A stretch of DNA of 64,000 nt from Kaistella pullorum (GCF_014837035.1 NZ_JACSPS010000004.1:124001-188000), one strand, 5' to 3'; shown: positions 1-9,076, counted from the first letter of the stretch. Translations and numbers: made by a program. Notes: a model not told the origin generated them from the sequence alone.

Positions 1-3000
1 CAGATACGCCAAGTTCAATCTTAGGATTGTTCAGGGTCTGTGTGATCTTCGTAGAAAGAAGAACATTGATCGGCTGCAGGCTTCCCATATTCAGATATGC
101 GCCGGCGTTGCTCACCGTGCGGAGGTAGGTTGCATTTATATCCAGCTCGGGCGACATAGCATCACCGTCCCAGCGTATGCTGCTGTTTTTGGTAATTTGG
201 AAGGTACGGTTGAGGATGGCTTTTGACACAAAAGTCCCGCTGTCCACAAAATAATCGCCGTTCATCGCGATGGTTCCCGTACGAGCCATTCTGAATCTTA
301 ATTTTTCCGCTACACCACGAACGGTAATATCACCGATATCATCGCCTACAAGCACATTCACGGTTGTGCCGCGGTCTAATGAAATGGTGAAATCAACGTT
401 TATGTTTGCGCTCGAACGCGGTCTCTCCTCGGCAGTTACGATCCCGGAATCATCACGTTTTAGGAAGCGTAGCATCTTAAATTCCTCCACATTTGAAGTG
501 GAATTAGAATTAAATGTAAATACGCTGTTGTTCAGAGCAGTCATCTCAGGTGTGGAGATGTTCAGCGCTGAAACCGGCCCGTCAACATAGAGTGTTCCCG
601 AACCATACACACGGCCCCAAAAGAGGTCGTTATCTTTTTGAGTTGTGTTTAGAAGCATTAGATTATCCGCACGCATCACAAGGTTGACACCCATCGATGA
701 AAGCGTTTGAAACTGAATCGCCCCGGAAATCGAGCCACTTGAGTTGCCGCGGCCGTCTTTCACACCGATGTCATTGAGGATGGCAAGTCCGCGGGAAAGC
801 GAAATCACCGTATCGTCCAGCGAATAATCTACGCCTGTGAAATTCAGTTTTAAACCAAAATCCTTCACCGCGATGTCACCACTGTAATCAAGGTTAGCCA
901 ATGCACCCGAAATCTTCAGGTCACCCGAGGCTTTTCCGCGCAGATTGCCGAACACACCTTTCACGAATTCCTGTGCGAAAGCGAGGTCAAAATCATTGAG
1001 GTTGGCCGTAACATCCATCGTTGGCGACGAAGTATTATTATTAATGGTTCCCGAAAGGAAAAGTGAATTATTTCCAATGATTCCCGCTGATACGACACGT
1101 GCCTCGACATCGAAAACATTAGGAACAGTACTTTGTTTCGCCGAAATCACCACATTGCCCATGTCATTACCATTCATCATGATATCGGTAATATTCAGAT
1201 CGATCAGCGGCTGCAGATTGTTACGGTTCATTTTGATGTCAAAAGTACCGTTCGCTGTGCCCTGCATCGCCATGCTGTTGTCTGTGTTCATCAGCGCAAA
1301 TACTTTCGCGATGTCCAGATTCCGCACTTCGCCCGCGGCCGAAAAATCTTTCGCAGACTTAAAGACCGCGTTGCTTAGCAACAGTTCGCTGCTGTCTGAG
1401 TAGAGCCGCAGATTCTGCACAAGGAAATCACCAGCCTGCCGCCTGTAGGTTATTGAGTGATTCATTGCGGCGCTGGTATCCACGTTCCATTCCACATCAT
1501 TGAATTTCACGGCGGTAGGTTCAAAGCGGAACACATAGTCACCGGCGGCATTGGTAGATTGGTTCAGATTTACGGCATACTGCTTCATGGTCTGCTTCAC
1601 TTCATCTTCGGGGGACCCATGTCTGAATGAAGCCGCGATGTGCAGCACCTGATTATTTTCGTTCCGCCCGCTCAGGGTGATGTCTTTTAAGATATTCGTG
1701 TTGTACTCTACCCTACCAATTCTCGCAAATATCTGTTCGTCAAGATTTGCTGTATTGATACGCACCATCAGACTGTCGACCATTGCGCTGTCTTTTGTAA
1801 CTCTGTCGCGATCCGTAATGCGGTAGGCCGGATTGGAAGCAGCCAGAGCGCGGTCTGCCTCGGTGATTTCCTGCTTTTTGGTCATCACATATTTCAATGT
1901 CTGTGCGTCAACATTTAAAATCAAATTATTTGATGTACCATCAAAAGAACCATAAACCGAGGTCCCGCGCGGAATTTCAAGATTAGGCTCAAAATAATTC
2001 ACCAAACCCTGGCTCACCGCAAAATCCATGGTGAAATACTGTCCGCGGTAGATTTTACGCGGTGGCGGACCCACCAAAATCTTTCCGAGACCGTTCTGTA
2101 TCATTCCTGTAAGGTCTGCAAGATTGTAACGGCCGGAAATTTGCCCGCGCACGGCACCCGGCGCATCTACTGATACAATGCGGTTTCCGTTCTGCACATA
2201 CGCTTTCACGCTTGCGTTCGGAATTCCGTAGTTTTGGTTACCGCTGGCGAAATTCACGTTCCGAAGATCCGCATCCAGATTTAGGTCGTTCAGATTTGTC
2301 ATCGAGATTTTGCCGTCAACAAAACCGCTCACAATCTGATTCCCGGAACCTCCGGTGAAATAATTAAGATTTAAATATTTCACATCAGCCTTCACGTCCG
2401 CGGCCAGCCTACTCGTTTTAAAATCGATAAATCCATTGACAGTACCTTTGGCCTGATCGTCATTCAGCGTTACCAAACCTTTATAAGTACGGTGATCCAG
2501 CACGCCGTCAAGAAAAACATTATTAATCTCGCGGTTCATGATCTCAATCTTCGAGATTTGAGAACGGGTGCGGATTTTCATCGTATTCACATCGAAACTT
2601 TGGCCCTGCAGATTAAATTTGCCGGAAATCAGTCCGACCTGCGGCATTTTGGTGATAACTGTTGTGTTCAGATCGTTTACTTCCGCGTAGCCGCGATATT
2701 TCGGCACATTTGTACTGAAATCATCGAGGTAGAAATTACTTATTTTCGCCTGTCCGATGCCTGTGATCAGTCTCGCATTAGGCACGTACACCTGTTTCGG
2801 AGTTACACGCACGGCACCGTTGTATTTTAACCTGCCAAAATCATCGGCGAAATTTTTCATTTTTGTGGAAATGAAGGTCGGCATCATCGCTTTCAGGTCT
2901 TTATACGTGAAATCGGTGGCCAGTGTGTTGGTCTCAATCTGGAAATTACCTTTTAGGATGTTGGCTACCTTCATCGTATTGGTACGGATATTCACCCGCT

Positions 3001-4138
3001 GATTTCTCACAAGGAAATCATTCAGATAAAAACGGTTTAGCGGGCCCGTCATATTACCTGAGATATTGATTGGTTTATAATTATCCCAATTGGTAACGAA
3101 ATAACTTATGTCATAACCACTGATCTGGCTTCCGGGCTTCAATGAAAGATCCCAGCGCACGCGATCAGCAAAATCTGCCCACGATCCGTTGTTCAGATTA
3201 AATTTAATATCGCCTTGCAGGAGCGAATTATCCGTATTCAGCGTAAGGTCTTTAAGTGAAAGAAAACGCTTGGTCAATGCCAGATCCGCGGCGAAAGTAT
3301 CTACATAATGCTTTTTTCCCCAGCGCTCCGTGGTGAAACGAAGATTGTTGATCTGTGCAAATACGTTCGAGCCGTTTACCCGCAGTTCGGGTACAATAAG
3401 GTTAAGATTTTCTGCCGTGAGCCATTTTCCCGCCTCGCCACCTGTATTTTGGTTGATGATTGAAACCTTAGAATCTGTAATATATACGCGCGATTTCAGC
3501 TGGAAAGGTTCGCGGCGCGGAGTAGTGGGCGTGGGCGTATTAAACAAATCCACGAAACGCACAAAATTCGAGATGCTGTCTCCTTTGTATGTAATCACTT
3601 TCAGATCCATTTTCTTCAGTGACAAAGACTGGAACTGCATATTCCGCGAGTTGCTGATAATCGAAAACCAATCTGAATCTGCATAAAGCTCCTCCGCTTT
3701 CAGAAACTGAAAATTTTTATGGTCTTTGATCCCGACTTTATGAATGTGGATGTCGCCGAAATAGTTGACATCTACGCTTTCAAAAGACATTTGGGAATTA
3801 AGGTCTTTATTCAGTTTGGCGATCACCTTCTGTGCCGCCCAGTTTTTAGTGGAAGGCAAACTGATAAGTACAAGAACGGAAGTAATGATGAAAAGTGCGA
3901 CCCAAAAAATAACGAGCAGAAGTTTTGCCCACCACTTGTAGCTGGTAACATCCTTTGCGGCCTGCCCTACGAATTCGCCGGCTGTATCTATCGGATGCTT
4001 TATCGCATCGGAGGCCAGTTGGGTAGCATCCTTTACGGTATTCTGCAGGTTGTCTACGCCCTTCTGCACGGAGTCGCCGATGTTTTCGGCTACCGATTTC
4101 TTCTCTTTGTTATCGTTATTATTATCTAAATTTGCCAT
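1..4138 (-). CDS. tamB: TamB-like translocation/assembly module protein (5' part, runs off left edge)
   Basis: The frame is open on the minus strand from an ATG at 4138 to the window edge, about 1379 codons without a stop, so the C-terminal end (the DUF490/TamB domain proper) is outside. The N-terminus is a ~68-residue polar, helix-prone segment, then one strong transmembrane helix at about residues 72-94 (WWAKLLLVIFWVALFIITSV), then a very long stretch of short beta-strand-like repeats of the AsmA/TamB kind. Such proteins are anchored in the inner membrane and span the periplasm to move outer-membrane proteins or lipids. The start at 4138 is preferred because the next Met lies beyond the membrane helix. 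It is divergent from tsaD with only four bases between start codons. Family call is firm; exact substrate is unknown. Confidence 0.85.
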   Translation of the reverse strand, partial: MANLDNNNDNKEKKSVAENIGDSVQKGVDNLQNTVKDATQLASDAIKHPIDTAGEFVGQAAKDVTSYKWWAKLLLVIFWVALFIITSVLVLISLPSTKNWAAQKVIAKLNKDLNSQMSFESVDVNYFGDIHIHKVGIKDHKNFQFLKAEELYADSDWFSIISNSRNMQFQSLSLKKMDLKVITYKGDSISNFVRFVDLFNTPTPTTPRREPFQLKSRVYITDSKVSIINQNTGGEAGKWLTAENLNLIVPELRVNGSNVFAQINNLRFTTERWGKKHYVDTFAADLALTKRFLSLKDLTLNTDNSLLQGDIKFNLNNGSWADFADRVRWDLSLKPGSQISGYDISYFVTNWDNYKPINISGNMTGPLNRFYLNDFLVRNQRVNIRTNTMKVANILKGNFQIETNTLATDFTYKDLKAMMPTFISTKMKNFADDFGRLKYNGAVRVTPKQVYVPNARLITGIGQAKISNFYLDDFSTNVPKYRGYAEVNDLNTTVITKMPQVGLISGKFNLQGQSFDVNTMKIRTRSQISKIEIMNREINNVFLDGVLDHRTYKGLVTLNDDQAKGTVNGFIDFKTSRLAADVKADVKYLNLNYFTGGSGNQIVSGFVDGKISMTNLNDLNLDADLRNVNFASGNQNYGIPNASVKAYVQNGNRIVSVDAPGAVRGQISGRYNLADLTGMIQNGLGKILVGPPPRKIYRGQYFTMDFAVSQGLVNYFEPNLEIPRGTSVYGSFDGTSNNLILNVDAQTLKYVMTKKQEITEADRALAASNPAYRITDRDRVTKDSAMVDSLMVRINTANLDEQIFARIGRVEYNTNILKDITLSGRNENNQVLHIAASFRHGSPEDEVKQTMKQYAVNLNQSTNAAGDYVFRFEPTAVKFNDVEWNVDTSAAMNHSITYRRQAGDFLVQNLRLYSDSSELLLSNAVFKSAKDFSAAGEVRNLDIAKVFALMNTDNSMAMQGTANGTFDIKMNRNNLQPLIDLNITDIMMNGNDMGNVVISAKQSTVPNVFDVEARVVSAGIIGNNSLFLSGTINNNTSSPTMDVTANLNDFDLAFAQEFVKGVFGNLRGKASGDLKISGALANLDYSGDIAVKDFGLKLNFTGVDYSLDDTVISLSRGLAILNDIGVKDGRGNSSGSISGAIQFQTLSSMGVNLVMRADNLMLLNTTQKDNDLFWGRVYGSGTLYVDGPVSALNISTPEMTALNNSVFTFNSNSTSNVEEFKMLRFLKRDDSGIVTAEERPRSSANINVDFTISLDRGTTVNVLVGDDIGDITVRGVAEKLRFRMARTGTIAMNGDYFVDSGTFVSKAILNRTFQITKNSSIRWDGDAMSPELDINATYLRTVSNAGAYLNMGSLQPINVLLSTKITQTLNNPKIELGVS
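4106..4134 (+). promoter_or_regulatory. Bacteroidota-type promoter for tsaD inside tamB
   Basis: TTTG at 4106-4109 and TAAATTTG at 4127-4134 are separated by 17 bases, matching the Bacteroidota -33 TTTG / -7 TAnnTTTG consensus. The transcription start would fall near 4139-4140, leaving a leader of about three bases before the tsaD ATG at 4143. The whole element lies in the first dozen codons of tamB on the other strand. Confidence 0.6.
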
Positions 4139-4142
4139 TCTT

Positions 4143-5183
4143 ATGAGCGAATCAATAATTTTAGGCATCGAATCATCTTGTGACGATACCTCGGCGGCCA
4201 TCATTAAAGGAAATAAAATTCTGTCGAACATCGCAGCCAGCCAGGCAATCCATAATGAATATGGCGGCGTAGTTCCGGAGCTGGCCTCGCGCGCGCATCA
4301 GCAAAACATTATCCCCGTTGTTCACAAAGCCGTGAACAAAGCAAATATACAACAAAAAGATATTTCGGCTGTTGGTTTCACACGTGGTCCCGGGCTCTTA
4401 GGTTCGCTGCTTGTGGGAACTTCCTTCGCAAAATCGCTTTCGATGAGTCTTGGTGTGCCGTTGATTGAAGTCAATCATTTGCAGGCCCATATTTTAGCAC
4501 ATTTCATCGATGATGCCAATGAGAAATCGCCGGAGTTTCCTTTTCTATGTTTAACGGTTTCGGGCGGACATACGATGATAGTGCTGGTGCGCGACTATTT
4601 CGACATGGAAATCATCGGCAAAACGATCGACGACGCGGCAGGTGAAGCATTTGATAAGATCGGGAAGATATTCGGACTCGATTACCCGGCCGGACCAATC
4701 GTTGACCAACTTGCAAAAACCGGTAACGCCGATGCTTTCAAATTCAATAAACCGCGGCTTGAAAACTACAACTATTCCTTCAGCGGAATAAAAACATCTG
4801 TATTGTACTTTATCCAAAAAGAGGTGAAGAAAAACCCGGAGTTTATAACGGAAAATCTGGCTGATCTATGTGCTTCCGTGCAGAAATCTATTATTGAGAT
4901 TTTGATGCTTAAAGTAGAAAAGGCTGCGAAGGATTTAAACATCAATGAAGTAGCCATCGCTGGCGGTGTTTCCGCCAATTCAGGCCTTCGGGAAGCTATG
5001 CAGCAGAATGCAGAGAAGCTTGGTTGGAACATCTACATCCCGAAATTCGAATATACAACCGATAATGCAGCAATGATTGCGATGGTTGCCAAACTGAAAT
5101 TCGATAAAGGTGAATTCGCTGACCTTTCGGTATCTGCAACAGCACGGTACGATATTGAAGAAAGTTTCAAAACAAAAGATTAG
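4143..5183 (+). CDS. tsaD: tRNA N6-adenosine threonylcarbamoyltransferase TsaD
   Basis: TsaD transfers the threonylcarbamoyl group to A37 of ANN-decoding tRNAs (t6A), with TsaB, TsaE and TsaC. The 346-residue protein begins MSESIILGIESSCDDTSAAI, the classic N-terminus of the Kae1/TsaD ASKHA family. The metal-binding histidines are visible as H112 and H116 in NHLQAHILAH, followed by the SGGHT loop and the C-terminal GGVSANSGLR and DNAAMIA motifs. An in-frame extension upstream to 4050 exists but overlaps tamB and is unlike the family, so ATG 4143 is chosen. rsmE follows after 5 bases, probably in the same transcript. Confidence 0.96.
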   Translation: MSESIILGIESSCDDTSAAIIKGNKILSNIAASQAIHNEYGGVVPELASRAHQQNIIPVVHKAVNKANIQQKDISAVGFTRGPGLLGSLLVGTSFAKSLSMSLGVPLIEVNHLQAHILAHFIDDANEKSPEFPFLCLTVSGGHTMIVLVRDYFDMEIIGKTIDDAAGEAFDKIGKIFGLDYPAGPIVDQLAKTGNADAFKFNKPRLENYNYSFSGIKTSVLYFIQKEVKKNPEFITENLADLCASVQKSIIEILMLKVEKAAKDLNINEVAIAGGVSANSGLREAMQQNAEKLGWNIYIPKFEYTTDNAAMIAMVAKLKFDKGEFADLSVSATARYDIEESFKTKD

Positions 5184-5188
5184 CAGAT

Positions 5189-5881
5189 ATGAAACTGTTT
5201 TATGGCGAAATATTTCCGGAAGTAAAGATTAATGATGAGGAGCAAACCCACATCTCAAAAGTGCTGCGTATGCGTGATGGCGAGGAAATCTTCGTCACCG
5301 ACGGAAAAGGGAATCTTGCAAAAGGAAATTTGGCTTTTGAAGGCAAGAAAATTTCATTAGACACGAGTGATATCAGGGAAAACCTGCCGAAATTTTCAAC
5401 CTACCTTCATATTGCGATCGCACCGACAAAAAACATCGACAGAATTGAGTTTTTCCTCGAAAAGGCCACAGAAATGGCGGTTTCAGAAGTCAGTCTGATT
5501 CAAACTGAAAAAACAGAAAGAAAAAATCTGAACATCGATAAACTCAGAAAGCAAAGTATCGCTGCGTCAAAACAAAGTCTGAGGTTTCATTTTCCGGTGG
5601 TGAATGATTTGGTAAGGTTCTCAGATTTCATAAAAACGCTCGATCCCAAAACGACATTTGTGGCGCACTGCAACGAAAATCTGGAAAGAATTGATTTGCA
5701 CGAAATAAATCCGGGAAAAAACATCACATTTTTAATTGGTCCGGAAGGCGATTTTTCAGATAAAGAAATCCAGCTTTTAGCAGAATGCGGAATCAGAGCG
5801 GTCTCTCTCGGAAATCAAAGACTCAGAACCGAAACGGCCGGCGTTTTTGTCGCTGCGTGGAACTATTTTAAGATGATGTAA
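5189..5881 (+). CDS. rsmE: 16S rRNA (uracil-1498-N3)-methyltransferase RsmE
   Basis: RsmE methylates U1498 of 16S rRNA. The 230-residue length, the N-terminal PUA-like domain (HISKVLRMRDGEEIFVTDGKG) and the C-terminal SPOUT trefoil-knot signature (LIGPEGDFSDKE, then LGNQRLRTETA) are typical of the family. It follows tsaD by five bases, so the two RNA-modification genes are likely cotranscribed. Its end overlaps the end of the convergent trmH-like gene by 14 bases. Confidence 0.95.
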   Translation: MKLFYGEIFPEVKINDEEQTHISKVLRMRDGEEIFVTDGKGNLAKGNLAFEGKKISLDTSDIRENLPKFSTYLHIAIAPTKNIDRIEFFLEKATEMAVSEVSLIQTEKTERKNLNIDKLRKQSIAASKQSLRFHFPVVNDLVRFSDFIKTLDPKTTFVAHCNENLERIDLHEINPGKNITFLIGPEGDFSDKEIQLLAECGIRAVSLGNQRLRTETAGVFVAAWNYFKMM

Positions 5882-6536
5882 TCTGTTCGCGCTGATATTT
5901 CTCTAAAATCTGCGGGCCACTCGCGATAGAATTTACTGCCCATCGCAGTTTCATCTGCCAAAGTTTTTCTTCAGATAATTTATAATCAAGCCCGGATTTT
6001 ATGAGCTTTTGTTTCAACTCATAAAAACAAATCGCGGCAGCCACCGAAACGTTGAAACTCCGTGTAAATCCATACATCGGAATTGCCAAAGTTTCATCAG
6101 CAAATTCCAGTATTTCTTCCGTCACACCTTCTTTTTCGGTCCCGAAAACCAAAGCTACAGGTTCTTTGATTTCGTAATCCGGCAGCATTGTCGCATTGTT
6201 TTCCGGCGAAACCGCCAGAATTTTATAGCCCCGGTTTTTAATTTGTTTTAAACTTTCCAGATTGTGTGGCAGCTTCTCTACTTCCACCCATGTTTCCGCG
6301 CCTTTCGTAACACGAAGGTTCGGGTTGAATTGGTTCTCGCTTTCCATTGCCACGATCTTATGAAAACCACACGCTTCCACCGACCGTACAATAGCCGCCG
6401 CATTGCGGAACTGAAAAATATCTTCCATCACGGGCAAGACGAAATCTGAACTTTCGGGCGCGTAATGCTCGATTTTGGCAAGCCGCTCGTCGGTAAGGAA
6501 CTGTTTGATGTAATGGAAGGCGTGTTCGTGATTCAT
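5868..6536 (-). CDS. trmH: TrmH-family (SpoU) RNA 2'-O-methyltransferase
   Basis: A 222-residue SPOUT methyltransferase. Motif 1 is seen in FQFRNAAAIVRSVEACGF (conserved Asn-Arg), motif 2 in ALVFGTEKEGVTEE and motif 3 in IPMYGFTRSFNVSVAAAI. The order and the MEDIFQFRN start resemble TrmH, which methylates G18 of tRNA, but the substrate could also be another RNA. The start is placed at MNHEHAFHYIK (ATG 6534-6536); 23 extra in-frame codons upstream read through a GC-rich repeat and look non-coding. Convergent with rsmE, overlapping by 14 bases. Confidence 0.85.
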   Translation of the reverse strand: MNHEHAFHYIKQFLTDERLAKIEHYAPESSDFVLPVMEDIFQFRNAAAIVRSVEACGFHKIVAMESENQFNPNLRVTKGAETWVEVEKLPHNLESLKQIKNRGYKILAVSPENNATMLPDYEIKEPVALVFGTEKEGVTEEILEFADETLAIPMYGFTRSFNVSVAAAICFYELKQKLIKSGLDYKLSEEKLWQMKLRWAVNSIASGPQILEKYQREQITSS

Positions 6537-6548
6537 GCACCAAAAATA

Positions 6549-6730
6549 ATGAAATTTTGTGGTGGCGCGAGCGAAGCGAGCGCCGAAAAGAGTGCTAAAC
6601 AGCATAATTACTTACATCCACAAAACCGCACTCCTTATTAGAAGATATCCCGCGCCCCGGCTTGAACGGAGCTCTTTTTGCGCAGCGCAGCGCAGCAAAA
6701 AAGCGGGAGTGGAAGACGGATAAAGGCGCC
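6549..6730. repeat. GC-rich structured intergenic element
   Basis: The 239-base gap between trmH and ansA holds a short GAGCG/CGCTC-type repeat (6567-6583) and then a block at 6648-6724 beginning ATCCCGCGCCCCGGCTTGAA. Its core is an inverted repeat CTTTTTGC ... GCAAAAAAG around CGCAGCGCAGCGCA, bracketed by a GGCTTGAACGGAGCTC arm and a GCGGGAGTGGAAGACGGAT arm. No reading frame in it looks coding. Similar wording recurs near 49790 and 60450, so it looks like one copy of a dispersed intergenic repeat. Confidence 0.4.
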
Positions 6731-6762
6731 CAAAGGAACATCGGAAATCTAAGTAAATAGCG

Positions 6763-6770
6763 TATTTTTG
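6763..6770 (+). promoter_or_regulatory. -7 element upstream of ansA
   Basis: TATTTTTG matches the TAnnTTTG -7 consensus and ends five bases before the ansA ATG at 6776; no clear -33 TTG lies 17-20 bases upstream. If used, the transcript would be essentially leaderless. Confidence 0.4.
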
Positions 6771-6775
6771 GATCT

Positions 6776-7801
6776 ATGAAAAGAAAAGTTCTTCTGATCT
6801 ACACCGGCGGCACCATCGGTATGGAAAAAGATTACGAAACCGGAAGCCTGCGCGCGTTCAATTTCAGCCATGTTTTTGACCGGATGCCGGAAATGAACCT
6901 CATTGAATGCGAGATCACCGTACATCCGTTCCGCAAACCGCTGGATTCATCGGACATGGGCCCGAAAGAATGGAAAAAAATCGCGACCTATATCGGAAAG
7001 AATTACGAGAACTTTGACGGCTTCCTGATCCTGCACGGCACTGACACCATGTCTTACACCGCCTCTGCACTGAGTTTCATGCTTAAAAACCTGCGCAAAC
7101 CCGTGATTTTGACCGGATCCCAACTTCCGATTGGCGACCTGCGCACCGATGCCAAAGAAAACCTGCTGACAAGTCTCTATTATGCCAGTCTGTATGAAAA
7201 TGACGAAGCGGTAATACAGGAAGTTACGATCTACTTTGAGTATAAACTGCTGCGCGGAAACCGAACTTTGAAATATTCTGCCGAATACTTTGACGCATAT
7301 CAAAGTCCGAACTACCCTATTTTAGGACAGTCTGGCGTGCATCTGAACATTGAGAAAGATTTTTTACTTAGGCCCTCTCGTGATGCAGATTTTAACGTGG
7401 ACACTCACCTTTCACAGGATGTGCTTTTCTGGCGGATCTTTCCGGGAATGCATCTCGAACATTTTGCCGAGATCCCAAGTATGAAGGTTCTGATCCTGCA
7501 GGTATTCGGGTCGGGTACGATTTTCAACACAACAAAAACTGAACAGATATTACAGTTGCTGCGCGAGCGTGGAACAGAAATCGTGGTGGTATCGCAATGT
7601 GTTTCCGGTGGGGTATCGTTCGGAAAATATACCAACTCCAATGTCTTTACAAAGGTCGGCGCGATCAGCGGCCATGACATGACAGCCGAATGCGCGATTA
7701 CAAAAGCGATGCATCTGCTCGAAAATCCTTCTTACGAAGGCAGTTTTGCAGAAAACTTTAACAAAAGTCTGTGCGGTGAAGTGTCACTGGAGCATCATTA
7801 G
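6776..7801 (+). CDS. ansA: Type I (cytoplasmic) L-asparaginase
   Basis: Hydrolyses L-asparagine to aspartate and ammonia. The 341-residue protein starts with the asparaginase signature KVLLIYTGGTIGM (catalytic Thr in TGGTIG) and has the second active-site block DGFLILHGTDTMSYTASALS, followed by KPVILTGSQLPIGD. There is no signal peptide, so it belongs to the cytoplasmic AnsA type rather than the periplasmic AnsB type. Length and motifs are intact. It stands alone between the intergenic repeat and tRNA-Ser. Confidence 0.94.
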   Translation: MKRKVLLIYTGGTIGMEKDYETGSLRAFNFSHVFDRMPEMNLIECEITVHPFRKPLDSSDMGPKEWKKIATYIGKNYENFDGFLILHGTDTMSYTASALSFMLKNLRKPVILTGSQLPIGDLRTDAKENLLTSLYYASLYENDEAVIQEVTIYFEYKLLRGNRTLKYSAEYFDAYQSPNYPILGQSGVHLNIEKDFLLRPSRDADFNVDTHLSQDVLFWRIFPGMHLEHFAEIPSMKVLILQVFGSGTIFNTTKTEQILQLLRERGTEIVVVSQCVSGGVSFGKYTNSNVFTKVGAISGHDMTAECAITKAMHLLENPSYEGSFAENFNKSLCGEVSLEHH

Positions 7802-7826
7802 CGACGCATTATTTAGTCTTAAAGAC

Positions 7827-7857
7827 TTTGCAATGTGCGCAAAAAAATCTATTTTTG
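7827..7857 (+). promoter_or_regulatory. Promoter of tRNA-Ser
   Basis: TTTG at 7827-7830, 19 bases, then TATTTTTG at 7850-7857. This is a full match to the Bacteroidota housekeeping promoter, placing transcription start near 7863, just ahead of the tRNA. Confidence 0.75.
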
Positions 7858-7870
7858 CAGTCTTCAATTT

Positions 7871-7957
7871 AGAGAGGTGTCCGAGTGGTTGAAGGAGCTA
7901 CCCTGGAAAGGTAGTATATGGGTAACTGTATCGAGGGTTCGAATCCCTTCCTCTCTG
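7871..7957 (+). tRNA. tRNA-Ser (anticodon GGA)
   Basis: An 87-base class II tRNA. Acceptor arms AGAGAGG (7871-7877) and CCTCTCT (7950-7956) pair fully, the anticodon arm ACCCTGGAAAGGT exposes GGA, a variable arm (around TATGGGTAACTGTA) is present and the T arm is GAGGG-TTCGAAT-CCCTT. Discriminator is G; CCA is not encoded. Confidence 0.95.
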
Positions 7958-7963
7958 CTAAAG

Positions 7964-7991
7964 TCCTGAAAGTTTTTTTCAGGATTTTTTT
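7964..7991 (+). terminator. Rho-independent terminator after tRNA-Ser
   Basis: Stem TCCTGAAA / TTTCAGGA with a five-base loop, followed by seven T. It overlaps the stop codon of the convergent oxidoreductase gene. Confidence 0.85.
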
Positions 7992-9018
7992 ATTGGAATC
8001 TTTTCAAATCGACCTCGGGCATCAGCGGCTTGCCGTTTTCAATAAATTCAAACAGTTCTTTGCTGAAATAGCAGCCATTAAGAATTCCGCGCGCGCCAAG
8101 TCCGTTGAAAACAAAAAAGTTTGGCTTTTCCCGATGACGGCCGAGGATTGGTCGCCGGTCTTTCACGGTGGGTCGCCAGCCGTAATTCACCGCGGCAACT
8201 TCAAAATCATTTGTATAGAATTCAGCGAGTCCGTTTTTAAGTTGCGAAACAGCGGAATCATTTATTCCATTTCCGGTTTCAAATCGGTCATAAGTTCCGC
8301 CATAATAATACAAATCACCTAAAAGTGGAAACAGGAAGTGCTTTTTCTTGATTGTAAATTGATGATCTAAAGGATCGGAAAGTCTTACTTTGAGATGATG
8401 TCCTTTGTTTGGAAGTACGGGAATATCTTTGAAATAGGGATTCTGCTGAACGCCCATTCCTTCGCAGAAGACGATATTCTTAAAGCTGATATCATGATAG
8501 GTGTTAGTCTCAAGTTCTTCATGTTTAAATATTTCCTGACGCAAATGTTTATTTCCAGCCAAATATATTTTAAAATCTTCAAAAAAAGCCTTTACATCCA
8601 GTCGCGCGGAGTTTCTTACGGAACCTGCGCCAAATGGATTTTCTATATTGTCAACCGTACTTATTTCTTTATCTAAAAATGGTTGAAGTTCCGGTGTTTC
8701 CGCTTTCTTCAGCCACAGGACTCTTTCAGCTTCGTCATGAAAAATACGTCGGATGTTTTCTTTTATTAAATAGTTCCTGCCGGTGTACTTTTCGATTTCA
8801 ACTAAAGTTTTCTCCAGAAAAGAGATTTGCTCCGGAGCAAGCCAGAAAGTGGTAAACCTCTTCAGGACTACAGGATTGATGATTCCAGCCGAGACTTCAG
8901 AAGCGCCCGGCTTCTCGTCTGAAAACAACAAAAAGGACTTACCCGCGGAAATAAGTTGATGTGCGAAAAAATATCCGGCATAGCCGCCCCCTACTATAAT
9001 ATAATCTACCTGTGACAT
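7990..9018 (-). CDS. FAD-dependent oxidoreductase of the D-amino-acid/glycine oxidase family
   Basis: A 342-residue flavoprotein. The N-terminal Rossmann motif is DYIIVGGGYAGYFFAHQL (GxGxxG), and the C-terminal GWRPTVKDRRPILG and GLGARGILNGCYFSKEL blocks fit the DAO fold. Start chosen at MSQVDYIIVGG (9018), because the longer frame reads through the gldN terminator. The substrate cannot be told from sequence. It lies directly downstream of gldKLMN on the same strand but is separated by a strong terminator, so it is not obviously part of that operon. Confidence 0.85.
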   Translation of the reverse strand: MSQVDYIIVGGGYAGYFFAHQLISAGKSFLLFSDEKPGASEVSAGIINPVVLKRFTTFWLAPEQISFLEKTLVEIEKYTGRNYLIKENIRRIFHDEAERVLWLKKAETPELQPFLDKEISTVDNIENPFGAGSVRNSARLDVKAFFEDFKIYLAGNKHLRQEIFKHEELETNTYHDISFKNIVFCEGMGVQQNPYFKDIPVLPNKGHHLKVRLSDPLDHQFTIKKKHFLFPLLGDLYYYGGTYDRFETGNGINDSAVSQLKNGLAEFYTNDFEVAAVNYGWRPTVKDRRPILGRHREKPNFFVFNGLGARGILNGCYFSKELFEFIENGKPLMPEVDLKRFQ

Positions 9019-9025
9019 AATTAAA

Positions 9026-9057
9026 TAAAAAAAACCTGAGCAAAGATACTCAGGTTT
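9026..9057 (-). terminator. Terminator of the gldKLMN operon
   Basis: On the minus strand AACCTGAG-TATCTTTG-CTCAGGTT is followed by eight T. It sits just beyond the gldN stop codon. Confidence 0.85.
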
Positions 9058-9076
9058 AATCAAATTATGTTGTGGA

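Noticed and set aside
945-3686. Several plus-strand frames of 80-150 codons
   Set aside because: They lie antisense within the continuous tamB frame and have no start signals or recognisable protein features.
4050-4142. 31-codon N-terminal extension of tsaD
   Set aside because: It overlaps the start of tamB on the other strand and has no similarity to TsaD; the family N-terminus begins at 4143.
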